A stretch of 64,000 bases of DNA. It comes from Shimia_B sp039815465. GTDB taxonomy: Bacteria; Pseudomonadota; Alphaproteobacteria; Rhodobacterales; Rhodobacteraceae. How positions within the stretch are numbered: position 1 is the first letter of the stretch; every line of letters begins with the position of its first letter. The stretch covers positions 124,001 through 188,000 of the forward strand of contig JBCBZG010000002.1 of NCBI GenBank assembly GCA_039815465.1. The letters run 5' to 3'. The translations under genes and the position numbers were made by a program. This document shows, one piece after another, positions 50,324 to 59,673 of this stretch. A model generated the notes under the pieces. That model was not told the origin of the DNA. It made no database searches and saw only the letters and a program-made list of their open reading frames with translations.

Positions 50324-50364
50324 TGTAAACTTGATCTGACACATGCTGTCCAGTCAAATTTACA
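50324..50364 (-). promoter_or_regulatory. Tandem TGT-N12-ACA sites in the mvaA promoter
   Basis: Two perfect TGT-N12-ACA sites (50324-50341 and 50347-50364) are 5 bp apart and together form an 18-bp imperfect inverted repeat (14 of 18). On the minus strand the inner halves give TGGACA and TTTACA, 17 bases apart. They end 53 bases before mvaA. The form matches PpsR/CrtJ operators, which control photopigment and carotenoid genes. Confidence 0.6.
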
Positions 50365-50505
50365 ACAGTCACTCTCTCAGATCGCTCATACTCTCTACGC
50401 TCAAAGCGCCCAGGCAGACCGAAAAACTGCTACGCCAAAACGCCGCAGCACCCGCGCGCAGACACCACTAAAGGCGCGGAAACGCAACCACTTCGCCAGG
50501 TCGCC

Positions 50506-51993
50506 CTAGCGCAATTTTTCCAGAAAACCCTCTGCGTTGTCTAAATGCTGGTTCAGCTTGTCCTCGTCCATCCGCGCCACGGTCCGGCACATCATTGCCC
50601 AGCGCGGGTTGGAGCCCAGCGCCTCCCGGTGGGTCCAAATGAACCGCCAGTAAAGGCCGTCCCAGACCTCCGCCCAGGGGCCCGGCTTCCAGTTCGACAT
50701 CTTGCGCACGTAGTTTGACCCGCTGAAATAGGGCTTTGTGGTGATGAGCCCCCCATCCGCGTGCTGGCTCATGGCGTAGGTGTTGGGGACCATGACCCAG
50801 TCATAGCTGTCCACGAACATCTCCATAAACCAGCGATAGACGTCATCGGGATCGATCTCGCACAGGAACATGAACCCGCCGAGCACCATGAGCCGTTCGA
50901 TATGGTGGCAATAGCCGGTGTCGAGCACGCGGTGGATTGCGTCATCAATCGGGTCGATGCCCGTGGTCCCGTCGTAGAAAGACGCCGGCATCGGGCGGTT
51001 ATGCTGCCAATGATTCGTCGTGCGCATGGGGACATGCAGGTCCTCATAGGTGGCGCGCATGAACTCCCGCCAGCCGATGATCTGGCGCACGAAGCCTTCT
51101 ACGGCGTTAAGCGGCACGTCCGGCCCGTGATCCAGCGCCGCATCGAGCACCTGACGCGGGGTCAGAAGACCCACATTCAGCATCGGCGTGAGCACACCGT
51201 GCCACAGCCAGCTTTCCCCCTTTACGATGGCGTCCTCGTAATCGCCAAAGCGGTGGAAACGATCCTCCACAAACCGTGTCAGCCAGGCCTCTGCCGCGGC
51301 ATGGCTCGTGGGATAGATCAACTGATCAAGCCGCCCGGGGTTGTCCGGGAATTCGTCCAGAACACTCTCGCGCGCGTCCTCGTCAAACGCATCGCGCGAC
51401 ACGGGCGGCACATCCGGGATCTGGGACATCAGCTTTGCGGGAACCTTTTTGCGGTTCTCCTCGTCAAAGCTCCACTGGCCGCCTTGGGGCCCGTCACCAT
51501 CCATCAGCACGTCCAAACGGCGGCGCTGCTGCTTGTAGAACTCCGCCATGAACCAGGACTTGCGGCCCGCCCGGTGGTCGGCGTTGTCCTCTGCGGTGTT
51601 CAAGAAGTTGGGCGTTGGCAGCACCTCGACATCCATCCCCGCCGCCGCCGCGGCCCTGTCCAACCGCTTGGACAGTATCGCGTCAGTCGGATCACATAAC
51701 ACCACCTGCGACACACCGTCCCGTGCAAGCGCAGCAAGACAAGTGTCGAGCATCTGCGCATCCGCGCGGTAGCGCTCAATCCGCGCCGTGTAGCCCTGAT
51801 CCGTCAGCTCCGCGCAATAGCGCGCCATGGTCGCGCGATGCAGCCAAAGCTTTTGTTTGTGCATCTTAGCCGGATAGCGCGGATCACCAAAAAACAAAGG
51901 CTCTTCAAGGAGTAAGACAGCCCCCACATCGCCCTCAAGGGCCGGATGATCCGCAAACAGCTGATGCGGAAATATCAATGCAGCTTTGGTCAC
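50506..51993 (-). CDS. Cryptochrome/photolyase-family protein (PhrB-related, without the FeS cysteines)
   Basis: The 495-residue protein has the N-terminal photolyase-related domain (ALIFPHQLFADHP) and the FAD-binding helical domain (GYCHHIERLMVLGGFMFL, FVDSYDWVMVPNTYAMSQHADGG read in parts FVDSYDWVMVPN and TYAMSQHADGG, then KPYFSGSNYVRKMSNW). In PhrB-type prokaryotic (6-4) photolyases four Cys bind a 4Fe-4S cluster; the corresponding region here reads KMSNWKPGPWAEVWDGLYW and lacks them. The GTG at 51993, behind GGGAGG, is preferred over the ATG at 52008. Repair or light sensing is possible. Confidence 0.82.
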   Translation of the reverse strand: MTKAALIFPHQLFADHPALEGDVGAVLLLEEPLFFGDPRYPAKMHKQKLWLHRATMARYCAELTDQGYTARIERYRADAQMLDTCLAALARDGVSQVVLCDPTDAILSKRLDRAAAAAGMDVEVLPTPNFLNTAEDNADHRAGRKSWFMAEFYKQQRRRLDVLMDGDGPQGGQWSFDEENRKKVPAKLMSQIPDVPPVSRDAFDEDARESVLDEFPDNPGRLDQLIYPTSHAAAEAWLTRFVEDRFHRFGDYEDAIVKGESWLWHGVLTPMLNVGLLTPRQVLDAALDHGPDVPLNAVEGFVRQIIGWREFMRATYEDLHVPMRTTNHWQHNRPMPASFYDGTTGIDPIDDAIHRVLDTGYCHHIERLMVLGGFMFLCEIDPDDVYRWFMEMFVDSYDWVMVPNTYAMSQHADGGLITTKPYFSGSNYVRKMSNWKPGPWAEVWDGLYWRFIWTHREALGSNPRWAMMCRTVARMDEDKLNQHLDNAEGFLEKLR

Positions 51994-52216
51994 ACGATCG
52001 CCTCCCATTCGGGTCCAGACCTAAGGCGCACCGCGGCAAAGGCCAGTCCCGCGGCGGCCCCAAAACCACCCCCAGACCAGGCCATCAGAAAATTTTTGCA
52101 GCAAATCGAAAACTAAACTAGAAAGTTTGTTGAAGTGTCATACTTCTCTGTAGAGTTGTATTCACTCTAAAGCGCCCCTCCTCCCTCGGCGCATTCAATG
52201 ACGAACGGCGAACAGT

Positions 52217-53524
52217 ATGAAAAAGACGCTGGCAGAGCTAGACCCGCCTGACACCTCCCGTGACCCGCTGACGCTGCGCATTGCGGAGCTGGAATACCGC
52301 CTGGCCACCGACGGCCTGACAGGCGCGCGGTCGCGGGATTTCTTTTTAGAGCACTACACCCGCTTCGCGCAGAGCCACGGCACGCTGTATTTCATCGACC
52401 TCGATAATTTTAAGACCGTCAATGACCACTACGGCCATAGCGCGGGCGATGATCTGCTGCGGGGCGTGGTGCGCTCCATCCAGCGGCTCCTGGCGGGTGG
52501 CGACTTTGTCGCGCGGCTGGGCGGGGACGAATTCATCGTGCTCAGCCACCTGTGCCACCCCGCCGATATCGAACGCTTTGGCGACCAGTTGCGCGCCGCC
52601 TGCGGCTCCGCCTCGTTGCGGATTGGCGAGCTCTCGGTGAGCCGGCGCGCCTCGATCGGGTGCGTGCGGCTGACGCCCCAAACCCAGACCCACGAGGCCA
52701 TCGACCTGGGCGACACAGCCATGCGCTGTGCGAAATCCCTGGGCAAAAACCGCGTTCACCACCTCAACAAACACGACGCCAGCCGCGCCGACCTCAACCC
52801 CAGCGTGGACGAGCTACGCCTGGCCCTGGAGCGGTCGGAGATCGGGTATTACCTCCAGCCCATCGTCCGCTGCACCGACCGCCACGTGGCGGGCTACGAG
52901 GCGCTCCTGCGTTGGGAACGCGCCAATGGCGATATCCTGGCCCCGGCGCAGTTCCTGTCCACCATGACCGACGCCTACACCGCCAATGCCCGCCCCCCGC
53001 TGCAATTCGCGCGCAAGGCGACCGAGTGGGTCACCGTCGATCAGGGCGCCTTCTGCTGCTTCAACATCTCCATGGCGTTTTTGGAAAGCATCTCCAGCGG
53101 TCACGACGATTGGGTGCCCGAGATCATCGGATCCTCCCCCCGCGACCAGATCGTGTTCGAGATCACCGAGACGGCTGTGAATTCAGAGATCGAAAGCGTC
53201 GCCTCCACCGTCAACGCGCTCCGCGACAGCGGCGTGCAGGTAGCGCTCGATGACTTTGGCGTCGGGGCCTCGAACATGGAACGGCTGCACACCATGCGCG
53301 TGGATATCATCAAGATCGACCAGCGCTTTGTCCGCGGCGCGCCGGGGAACAAGCGCAGCCAGGACATCCTCGCCGGGATGATCGACCTCGCTCACAAGAT
53401 CGGCGCCGAAACGGTTGTCGAAGGAATCGAAGACGCCGACCAGTTCGACCTCGTGCGGTCGCTGGGGGCGGATTACGCGCAGGGGTTCTACCTCGGGCAC
53501 CCCCTGCCGTACCAACGAACCTAA
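52217..53524 (+). CDS. GGDEF-EAL dual-domain c-di-GMP protein
   Basis: The 435-residue cytosolic protein has a diguanylate cyclase domain with intact GGDEF (102-106), but the product-inhibition RxxD site reads AGGD, so feedback control may be lost. The EAL domain begins with EALL at 228-231 and keeps the expected acidic residues: EITETAV, DDFGVG, KIDQRFV and VVEGIE. Both synthesis and breakdown are conceivable. No sensor domain precedes it. The stretch 52009-52216 upstream is AT-rich with no gene I can support. Confidence 0.9.
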   Translation: MKKTLAELDPPDTSRDPLTLRIAELEYRLATDGLTGARSRDFFLEHYTRFAQSHGTLYFIDLDNFKTVNDHYGHSAGDDLLRGVVRSIQRLLAGGDFVARLGGDEFIVLSHLCHPADIERFGDQLRAACGSASLRIGELSVSRRASIGCVRLTPQTQTHEAIDLGDTAMRCAKSLGKNRVHHLNKHDASRADLNPSVDELRLALERSEIGYYLQPIVRCTDRHVAGYEALLRWERANGDILAPAQFLSTMTDAYTANARPPLQFARKATEWVTVDQGAFCCFNISMAFLESISSGHDDWVPEIIGSSPRDQIVFEITETAVNSEIESVASTVNALRDSGVQVALDDFGVGASNMERLHTMRVDIIKIDQRFVRGAPGNKRSQDILAGMIDLAHKIGAETVVEGIEDADQFDLVRSLGADYAQGFYLGHPLPYQRT

Positions 53525-53545
53525 GAAGACCACTTAGCCCAAACG

Positions 53546-53628
53546 CACTCGCCCGACGGCAACGTCGGGCCGCGCCGTTCCGCCCCCACGGGGCGGCGCG
53601 AACGCCCCCCCTCGGAACGCCGCTGTAG
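53546..53628. repeat. Palindromic intergenic element (family member R3)
   Basis: On the minus strand it reads almost as R1: GCGGCGTTCCG, core AGGGGGGGCG and CCCCGTGGGGG, then CGGAACGGCGC. In plus coordinates GCGCCGTTCCG is at 53572-53582 and CGGAACGCCGC at 53613-53623. A second stem CCCGAC-N6-GTCGGG lies on the other side. It is between convergent genes. Confidence 0.8.
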
Positions 53629-53654
53629 CGCAAAACGCGCACTGAAAAGGAAAA

Positions 53655-53674
53655 GGGCGGCCCAAAAGCCGCCC
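53655..53674 (-). terminator. Rho-independent terminator of the nqr operon
   Basis: GGGCGGC pairs with GCCGCCC around a CCAAAA loop. Read on the minus strand, TTTTCC follows the stem, just after the nqrF stop at 53700. Confidence 0.75.
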
Positions 53675-53699
53675 CTTCAATTCTAACTCTGAACCCAGC

Positions 53700-54923
53700 T
53701 CACCCGCCGAAGTCGTCGAGCATGATGTCCTCGCGATCAACACCCAGATCCACTAGCATGTTGATGCAGGAAGAGTTCATGATCGGCGGGCCGCACATGT
53801 AGAATTCGCAATCCTCGGGCGCCGGGTGGTTCTTCAGGTACTCTTCATAAAGCACGTTGTGAATGAACCCGGTGTAGCCGTCCCAATTGTCCTCGGGCAT
53901 CGCGTCAGACAGCGCCACATGCCACTCAAAGTTATCGAACTGCTCGGCGAGCTCGTCGAAATCCTCGACAAAGAACATCTCCTTGCGGGACCGCGCGCCG
54001 TACCAGAACGTGATCTTACGATCCCGGTTCTCAAGCCGCTTAAGCTGGTCAAAGATGTGGGAGCGCATGGGCGCCATGCCCGCACCACCGCCGACGAACA
54101 CCATCTCTTTTTGCGTGTCGCGGGCAAAGAATTCGCCGAACGGACCAGAGATCGTCACCTTGTCACCCGGCTTCAGGTTAAAGATGTAAGACGACATCTT
54201 GCCCGGCGGGATTCCTTCCGTCCGCGGCGGAGGCGTCGCGATGCGGACGTTGAGCATAATCAGGCCCTTTTCGTCCGGGTAGTTCGCCATGGAATACGCG
54301 CGCTCGATCGGCTCATCGACCTTCGACTCGTACTGCCAGATGTTGAACTTGTCCCAGTCCTCGCGGTACTCCTCCTGCACCTCAAAGTCGGTGTATTTGA
54401 CGTGATAGGCAGGTGCCTCGATCTGGATATAGCCGCCCGCGCGGAACGCGACGTCCTCGCCCTCGGGCAGTTCCAGCACGAGGTTCTTGATGAATGTCGC
54501 GACGTTTTCGTTGGAACGCACAGTGCATTCCCACTTCTTCACGCCGAACACCTCTTCGGGAACTTCGATCTGCATGTCCTGCTTCACGGCCACCTGACAC
54601 GACAGACGGTCGCCTGCGGCCGCTTCACGCTTGGTGATGTGGCTTTCCTCGGTCGGCAGGATCGTCCCGCCGCCCTCGTGGATTTTCACGCGGCACTGCG
54701 CGCAGGTGCCACCGCCACCGCATGCGGATGGAACAAACAGCTTCTGCTCCGCCAGCGTTTGCAGCAGCTTGCCGCCCGCCGGAACAGACACGGTCTTCTC
54801 GCCATTAATGGTGATGTTCACATTGCCCGTCGACACCAGCCGGGACCGGGCCGCCAGGATGATCATCACGAGCATCACGACGATAAGGGTAAAGAGCAAG
54901 ATCCCGAGTGAGAGCGTTGCCAT
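53700..54923 (-). CDS. nqrF: Na+-translocating NADH:quinone reductase subunit F
   Basis: The 407-residue protein is the NADH-oxidising subunit. An N-terminal membrane helix (about 4-24) precedes a 2Fe-2S domain with Cys68, Cys74, Cys77 and Cys109 (SACGGGGTCAQC). An FAD domain follows (ERAYSMANYPDEKG) and then an NADH domain (GGGAGMAPMRSHIF). It ends the nqrABCDEF operon. Confidence 0.96.
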   Translation of the reverse strand: MATLSLGILLFTLIVVMLVMIILAARSRLVSTGNVNITINGEKTVSVPAGGKLLQTLAEQKLFVPSACGGGGTCAQCRVKIHEGGGTILPTEESHITKREAAAGDRLSCQVAVKQDMQIEVPEEVFGVKKWECTVRSNENVATFIKNLVLELPEGEDVAFRAGGYIQIEAPAYHVKYTDFEVQEEYREDWDKFNIWQYESKVDEPIERAYSMANYPDEKGLIMLNVRIATPPPRTEGIPPGKMSSYIFNLKPGDKVTISGPFGEFFARDTQKEMVFVGGGAGMAPMRSHIFDQLKRLENRDRKITFWYGARSRKEMFFVEDFDELAEQFDNFEWHVALSDAMPEDNWDGYTGFIHNVLYEEYLKNHPAPEDCEFYMCGPPIMNSSCINMLVDLGVDREDIMLDDFGG

Positions 54924-54935
54924 AGGTCGCGCCTC

Positions 54936-55544
54936 CTAGAGTTTGACGCCGCTAAAGGACATGAACGCCATCGCCATGAGCCCCGCGGTGATAAAGGTGA
55001 TCCCGAGGCCCTGGAGCCCATCGGGAATGTCAGAGTATTTCAGCTTCTCGCGCACACCCGCCATCGCCGTGATCGCCAGCGCCCAGCCAAAGCCAGAGGA
55101 CAGGCCGTAGGTCACGGATTCGGGGAAGTTATACGCCCGCTCCACCATGAACAGGGACCCACCCAGGATCGCGCAGTTCACCGTGATGAGCGGCAGAAAG
55201 ACCCCCAGCGCGTTGTAGAGCGGCGGGAAATACTTATCGAGCACCATCTCCAGGATCTGCACGAGCGCCGCGATGACCCCGATGTAGGAGATGAGGCCGA
55301 GGAACGTGAGGTCCACATTGCTAAAACCGGCCCAGCTCAGCGCGCCAGGCGCCAGCAGGTAGGTCAGGATCAGGTTGTTGGCAGGCACCGTGATCGCCTG
55401 CACGATCATCACAGAAATCCCCAGACCAATGGCCGTCGCGATCTTTTTCGAGACAGCGATAAAGGTACACATCCCGAGAAAGAACGAGAGCGCGAGGTTT
55501 TCGACGAAGATCGCCTTAACCGCGAGGGCGAGATAGGCTTCCAT
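54936..55544 (-). CDS. nqrE: Na+-translocating NADH:quinone reductase subunit E
   Basis: The 202-residue membrane protein has six segments. The ENLALSFFLGMCTFIAVSKK stretch carries the Cys that, together with a Cys of NqrD, helps hold the Fe site between them. It lies between nqrD and nqrF. Confidence 0.95.
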   Translation of the reverse strand: MEAYLALAVKAIFVENLALSFFLGMCTFIAVSKKIATAIGLGISVMIVQAITVPANNLILTYLLAPGALSWAGFSNVDLTFLGLISYIGVIAALVQILEMVLDKYFPPLYNALGVFLPLITVNCAILGGSLFMVERAYNFPESVTYGLSSGFGWALAITAMAGVREKLKYSDIPDGLQGLGITFITAGLMAMAFMSFSGVKL

Positions 55545-55545
55545 C

Positions 55546-56199
55546 TTAGTGGGCCTCCACCGTTTGGATCTTGTATTCGCGCTCTTCGACCTGCTCCGGC
55601 TTCCACGTACGGAAGGCCCAGATGATCAGACCGATGATAAAGAACGCCGAGGGCGGCAGCAGCAGCATACCGTTAGGCACATACCAGCCACCATTGTTGA
55701 CCGTCTCAAGGATCGTGACGCCAAAGAGCGACCCGGAACCAAAGAGTTCGCGGAAAAAGCCCACGAGCATCAGAATCAACCCGTAGCCCAGACCGTTGCC
55801 CACCCCGTCGATGAACGACGCCACCGGCGGGTTCTTCATGGCAAAGGCTTCGGCGCGGCCCATCACGATGCAGTTCGTGATGATGAGACCGACGAAGACC
55901 GAGAGCGTCTTTGAGATCTCATAGGCAAAGGCGCGCAGGAACTGGTCCACGATGATCACGAGCGAGGCGATGATCACCATCTGCACAATGATCCGGATCG
56001 AACCCGGGATTTGGTTCCTGAGGCAGGAGATAAAGAACGATGCAAACGCGGTCACAAAGATCACCGCGAGCGACATAACCGCCGCCACCTGCAGCGAGGA
56101 CGTCACAGCCAGCGCCGAACAAATCCCAAGGACTTGGAGTGTGATCGGGTTGTTGTCGACCATCGGGTCGACAAGCATCTCACGTTTTGTCTGTGCCAT
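55546..56199 (-). CDS. nqrD: Na+-translocating NADH:quinone reductase subunit D
   Basis: The 217-residue membrane protein has six segments; the NPITLQVLGICSALAVTSSL region carries the Cys typical of this subunit and VGLIITNCIVMGRAEAFAM a second. It is one base from nqrC and one base from nqrE. Confidence 0.95.
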   Translation of the reverse strand: MAQTKREMLVDPMVDNNPITLQVLGICSALAVTSSLQVAAVMSLAVIFVTAFASFFISCLRNQIPGSIRIIVQMVIIASLVIIVDQFLRAFAYEISKTLSVFVGLIITNCIVMGRAEAFAMKNPPVASFIDGVGNGLGYGLILMLVGFFRELFGSGSLFGVTILETVNNGGWYVPNGMLLLPPSAFFIIGLIIWAFRTWKPEQVEEREYKIQTVEAH

Positions 56200-57029
56200 C
56201 AGACGCCTCCTTGTTTGAGGTTTGCCAGGAACGGCGCGTAGCCTTCCTCACCCAGCCAGAACTTCACCAGGTTGTCGACGCCCACCGACGTCAGCGTTGC
56301 ACCGGCCAGCGCGTCCACGTGGTAATCCGGCCCCGCTGGCGGCACGGATTTGGCAACCGTGATCGCCAGATCGCCGTCATCGGTGCGCAGCTGCTTGCCG
56401 TTCCACTGAGCCCGCCAGCGCGGGTTGTCGACCTCTGCCCCCAGACCGGGGGTCTCGGCGTGCTGGTAGAACTGAAGGCCAAAGATGTCGTTGCCGTTCT
56501 CCTCGATGGCGATAAAGCCATAGAGCGTCGACCACAGACCGTAGCCATGGATCGGCAGGATCACCTTATCCACGCCGCCCTCATCATCGCGCAGGATGTA
56601 AACGGTGCGGTACTCGGCCTGACGCCCGATGCCCGCCGGATCATCGTCGAGCTCGCGCGACAGCGCAGGATCATCGGCGGCAGCGGCGTCATCAAACGTC
56701 GCCGCGTCAAACTCGGTCGAGAACTCACCAGTGTCGAGGTCAAGCACCTGAGGCTCAAACGCCGCAAACGCCTCTTCCACCGGCACGTCCGGGTCATAGA
56801 CCCCCGCAACCTGTAGAACGTTGACGCGCATGTTGCGCACCTCGTTGATTTCCTGCGTGGGGCGCAGGCTGACCGCCGCGGCGGACACCACGAGCGACGC
56901 CACAAGGCAGAGCCCCACAGCCACCGTCAGCGTTTTGCCCACGCTGTCAGGCGGCGCGGCGAGGAATCGGGCGATAGGGCCCTGAGCTTTACCCTGGGGT
57001 TCGTTGGTTTCAGGCGTATCAGACGGCAT
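56199..57029 (-). CDS. nqrC: Na+-translocating NADH:quinone reductase subunit C
   Basis: The 276-residue protein has an N-terminal membrane helix and a periplasmic FMN domain. The covalent FMN site is the Thr in DALAGATLTS, the target of ApbE. The ATG at 57029 is chosen: it overlaps the end of nqrB by 11 bases, while the longer frame adds 13 residues and has a poor start. Confidence 0.94.
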   Translation of the reverse strand: MPSDTPETNEPQGKAQGPIARFLAAPPDSVGKTLTVAVGLCLVASLVVSAAAVSLRPTQEINEVRNMRVNVLQVAGVYDPDVPVEEAFAAFEPQVLDLDTGEFSTEFDAATFDDAAAADDPALSRELDDDPAGIGRQAEYRTVYILRDDEGGVDKVILPIHGYGLWSTLYGFIAIEENGNDIFGLQFYQHAETPGLGAEVDNPRWRAQWNGKQLRTDDGDLAITVAKSVPPAGPDYHVDALAGATLTSVGVDNLVKFWLGEEGYAPFLANLKQGGV

Positions 57030-58224
57030 GACGGCGCGCCCTCCTGCGAATGTTGGCCTGCACGACAAAGTAGTCGATCAGCGGCGCGAATACGTTCCCG
57101 AACAGGATGGCAAGCATCATACCCTCTGGGAAGGCCGGGTTAATCACACGGATCATCACAACCATGAAACCGATGAGCGCCCCGTAGATGTAGCGCCCAG
57201 TGTTGGTGTGAGACGCCGACACAGGCTCCGTCACCATAAAGACGAGGCCGAACGCAAAGCCGCCGGTCACAAGGTGCCAGTACCACGGCATCTGGAACAT
57301 CGGGTTCGTGTCCGACCCGATCAGGTTCAGCAGCGTCGAAAACACCATCATCCCGGCCATGCAGCCTACGATCAGCCGCCAGTTGGCGATCTTGGTAAAA
57401 AGCAGGAAGCAAAGGCCAAGAAGGATCGCGAGCGTCGACACCTCGCCCATGGACCCAGGCACGACACCCACGAAGTGATCCCACCACGTGCCCGTCGTCG
57501 CGACCACATTGGCCATCCCGTCAGCAGCGGCGACGGCGAGCGACGTCGCCCCCGTGTAGCCGTCAACAGCCGTCCAAACCGCGTCACCCGACAGCTGCGC
57601 CGGATAGGCAAAGTACAGGAACGCGCGACCGGTCAAAGCCGGGTTCAGGAAGTTTTTCCCTGTCCCGCCAAAGACTTCCTTGCCGATCACCACACCGAAA
57701 ATGATGCCCAGCGCGACCTGCCAAAGCGGCACAGTGGCGGGCAGGATCAGCGTGTAGAGCATCGACGTGACAAGGAAGCCCTCGTTCACCTCATGGCCCC
57801 GCACAACGGAGAAGATGACCTCACAGATACCACCCACGACCAGCGTCGTTATGTAGATCGGTAAGAAATAGAGGAGCCCGTGGACGAAATTCGCAAACGG
57901 GTTCGACGGGTCAAAGCCCACCGTGGCGCCCAGGATCGCCGCGCGCCAGCCGCTCGGGTCAAGCTCCGGCAGTGCCAGCGCGGTGTTGGCCTGGAAACCC
58001 ACGTTCCAAAGGCCAATCAGGATCGCCGGGATCGTGGACAGGACCACATAGGTCATGATCCGCTTCATATCGATGTAGGACCGCGCATGAGGCGCGGCCG
58101 TCGTCACCGTCTTGGGCGTGAACAGAAAGCTCTCCACCATCTCGTAGATCGGGAAGTACTTCTCGTACTTCCCGCCCTTCTCGAAATGGGGCTCAATACT
58201 GTCGAAAAAGCTGCGGGCACCCAT
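57019..58224 (-). CDS. nqrB: Na+-translocating NADH:quinone reductase subunit B
   Basis: The 401-residue protein has about ten membrane segments. The covalent FMN attachment is the Thr in DGYTGATSLAVA. Conserved Gly-rich loops such as KEVFGGTGKNFLNPALTGRA (KEVFGGTGKNF, LNPALTGRA) are present. It is 4 bases after nqrA in the operon and is thought to form the Na+ path. Confidence 0.95.
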   Translation of the reverse strand: MGARSFFDSIEPHFEKGGKYEKYFPIYEMVESFLFTPKTVTTAAPHARSYIDMKRIMTYVVLSTIPAILIGLWNVGFQANTALALPELDPSGWRAAILGATVGFDPSNPFANFVHGLLYFLPIYITTLVVGGICEVIFSVVRGHEVNEGFLVTSMLYTLILPATVPLWQVALGIIFGVVIGKEVFGGTGKNFLNPALTGRAFLYFAYPAQLSGDAVWTAVDGYTGATSLAVAAADGMANVVATTGTWWDHFVGVVPGSMGEVSTLAILLGLCFLLFTKIANWRLIVGCMAGMMVFSTLLNLIGSDTNPMFQMPWYWHLVTGGFAFGLVFMVTEPVSASHTNTGRYIYGALIGFMVVMIRVINPAFPEGMMLAILFGNVFAPLIDYFVVQANIRRRARRHAV

Positions 58225-58228
58225 GGGC

Positions 58229-59587
58229 TTATCCCTCCTTCTCGATCTTGGTCAGGCAGTCGCGAAGCGCCTCGCCATATTCATACTTCGCCGGGCAGGC
58301 AAACCCGCACAGCGATAGATCCTCTTCGTCGAGCTCCAGCGCACCCAGCGCCTGCGCACTGTCGGTGTCCATCACCAGCAACGCACGCAGCAGCTGTGTC
58401 GGCAGGAAATCCTGCGGCATCAGCTGCTCGAACGTGCCAATTGGCACCATCGCGCGGCGACCACCGTTCAGGTTCGACGTCAGTTCATAGGTTTTCTTCG
58501 CCAGCGCGGAGCCCAGAACAGGCTGCACCGCGAATTTGGAGGCCATGGGCCGGATCCACCCCATGGGGATCTGCTTCTTGTCCTCCTCGATGATCGTGAT
58601 CTGGCGCGCGTAGCGACCCAGATAGGCCGACGCACCTTCACCCGCGCGGCCCGACAGGACCGAGCCGGAGATGATGCGCACCGGCGCACTCTCATCAAAC
58701 TCACCGCGCGTGAGCTCCACCATGGAGGCCCCCGCGAGCGTGCGGATCATCCGCGGGTTCTTGCACCGTGGCCCACACAGCGCGACCACGCGCTCGGACA
58801 TCACGTTGCCCGTCGTCATCAGGTGACCTATCGCGATCACGTCTTGATAACCGATCGACCACACCGATTTCGACGCGCTCGGCGGCTCCAGGAAATGCAT
58901 ATGCGTCCCGGCAAGCCCCGCAGGGTGGGGGCCGGAGAATGTCGCAACCTCCACACCCTCAATGTCACCGCCCGGCACATCTGCCCCGTCGGAGTGACAC
59001 AGATACGTCTTACCCTCGGTCAGCTTGGTGATCGCAGCAAGACCCGCGGCGAACGCGTCGCGCGCGCCGTCGATGACCTCGGATGCATCACCAGACAATG
59101 GCTCTGTATCCATGGCCGTGACGTAAATCGCAGCGGGACGATCCGTGAGTGCGGGCACCTTAGAATAAGGCCGCGACTTAAACGACGTCCAAAGCCCCGC
59201 CGCGGCGAACCGCTCTGCGAGCCCGTCTGCGGTGTTTGCGTCGCCCACGGTGCTGAAATCAATCGGGGCCGCGTCGCCGCCCACCTCGATCTCCACACTG
59301 ATCAACACACGGCGCGCGCCGCGGTTGACGGCCTTGACCCGGCCCGCGACGGGCGAGGTGACGAAAACGTCAGGCGTATCTTTATGGGCGAATATCGGGC
59401 TGCCTGCGGCGACCTCATCCCCCTCCTCAACAGACAGACGCGGCTTGAGGCCTACGTAATCGGCACCAACGAGGGCCACGGTCTTCACCGCCGGTCCATC
59501 CTTGATTCCGCTGGCTGGCATCCCTGTGATGGGTAGGGACAACCCTTTCTTGAGTGAAAAGTGCTGCACGCTCGTCTCGACTCTCAT
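58229..59587 (-). CDS. nqrA: Na+-translocating NADH:quinone reductase subunit A
   Basis: The 452-residue subunit lacks membrane segments and sits on the cytosolic side. Markers: LKKGLSLPITGMPA near the start, KPRLSVEEGDEVAAG, FAHKDTP and a late CGFACPAKYEYGEALR. The ATG at 59587 (MRVETSVQHF) is preferred; a frame reaches 16 codons further upstream. It opens the operon facing apbE. Confidence 0.95.
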   Translation of the reverse strand: MRVETSVQHFSLKKGLSLPITGMPASGIKDGPAVKTVALVGADYVGLKPRLSVEEGDEVAAGSPIFAHKDTPDVFVTSPVAGRVKAVNRGARRVLISVEIEVGGDAAPIDFSTVGDANTADGLAERFAAAGLWTSFKSRPYSKVPALTDRPAAIYVTAMDTEPLSGDASEVIDGARDAFAAGLAAITKLTEGKTYLCHSDGADVPGGDIEGVEVATFSGPHPAGLAGTHMHFLEPPSASKSVWSIGYQDVIAIGHLMTTGNVMSERVVALCGPRCKNPRMIRTLAGASMVELTRGEFDESAPVRIISGSVLSGRAGEGASAYLGRYARQITIIEEDKKQIPMGWIRPMASKFAVQPVLGSALAKKTYELTSNLNGGRRAMVPIGTFEQLMPQDFLPTQLLRALLVMDTDSAQALGALELDEEDLSLCGFACPAKYEYGEALRDCLTKIEKEG

Positions 59588-59673
59588 GTTCTTGCTTGCG
59601 GTTGCACGCGATGGGATACAATGACCGCCCCCCACCGGCTAGAGCACCCGCACGGCTTTTGAGCGTTCGGGCC

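Noticed and set aside
53826..54911. Open frame (361 codons) opposite nqrF
   Set aside because: Antisense to the conserved NqrF domains; no motif or ribosome site supports it.
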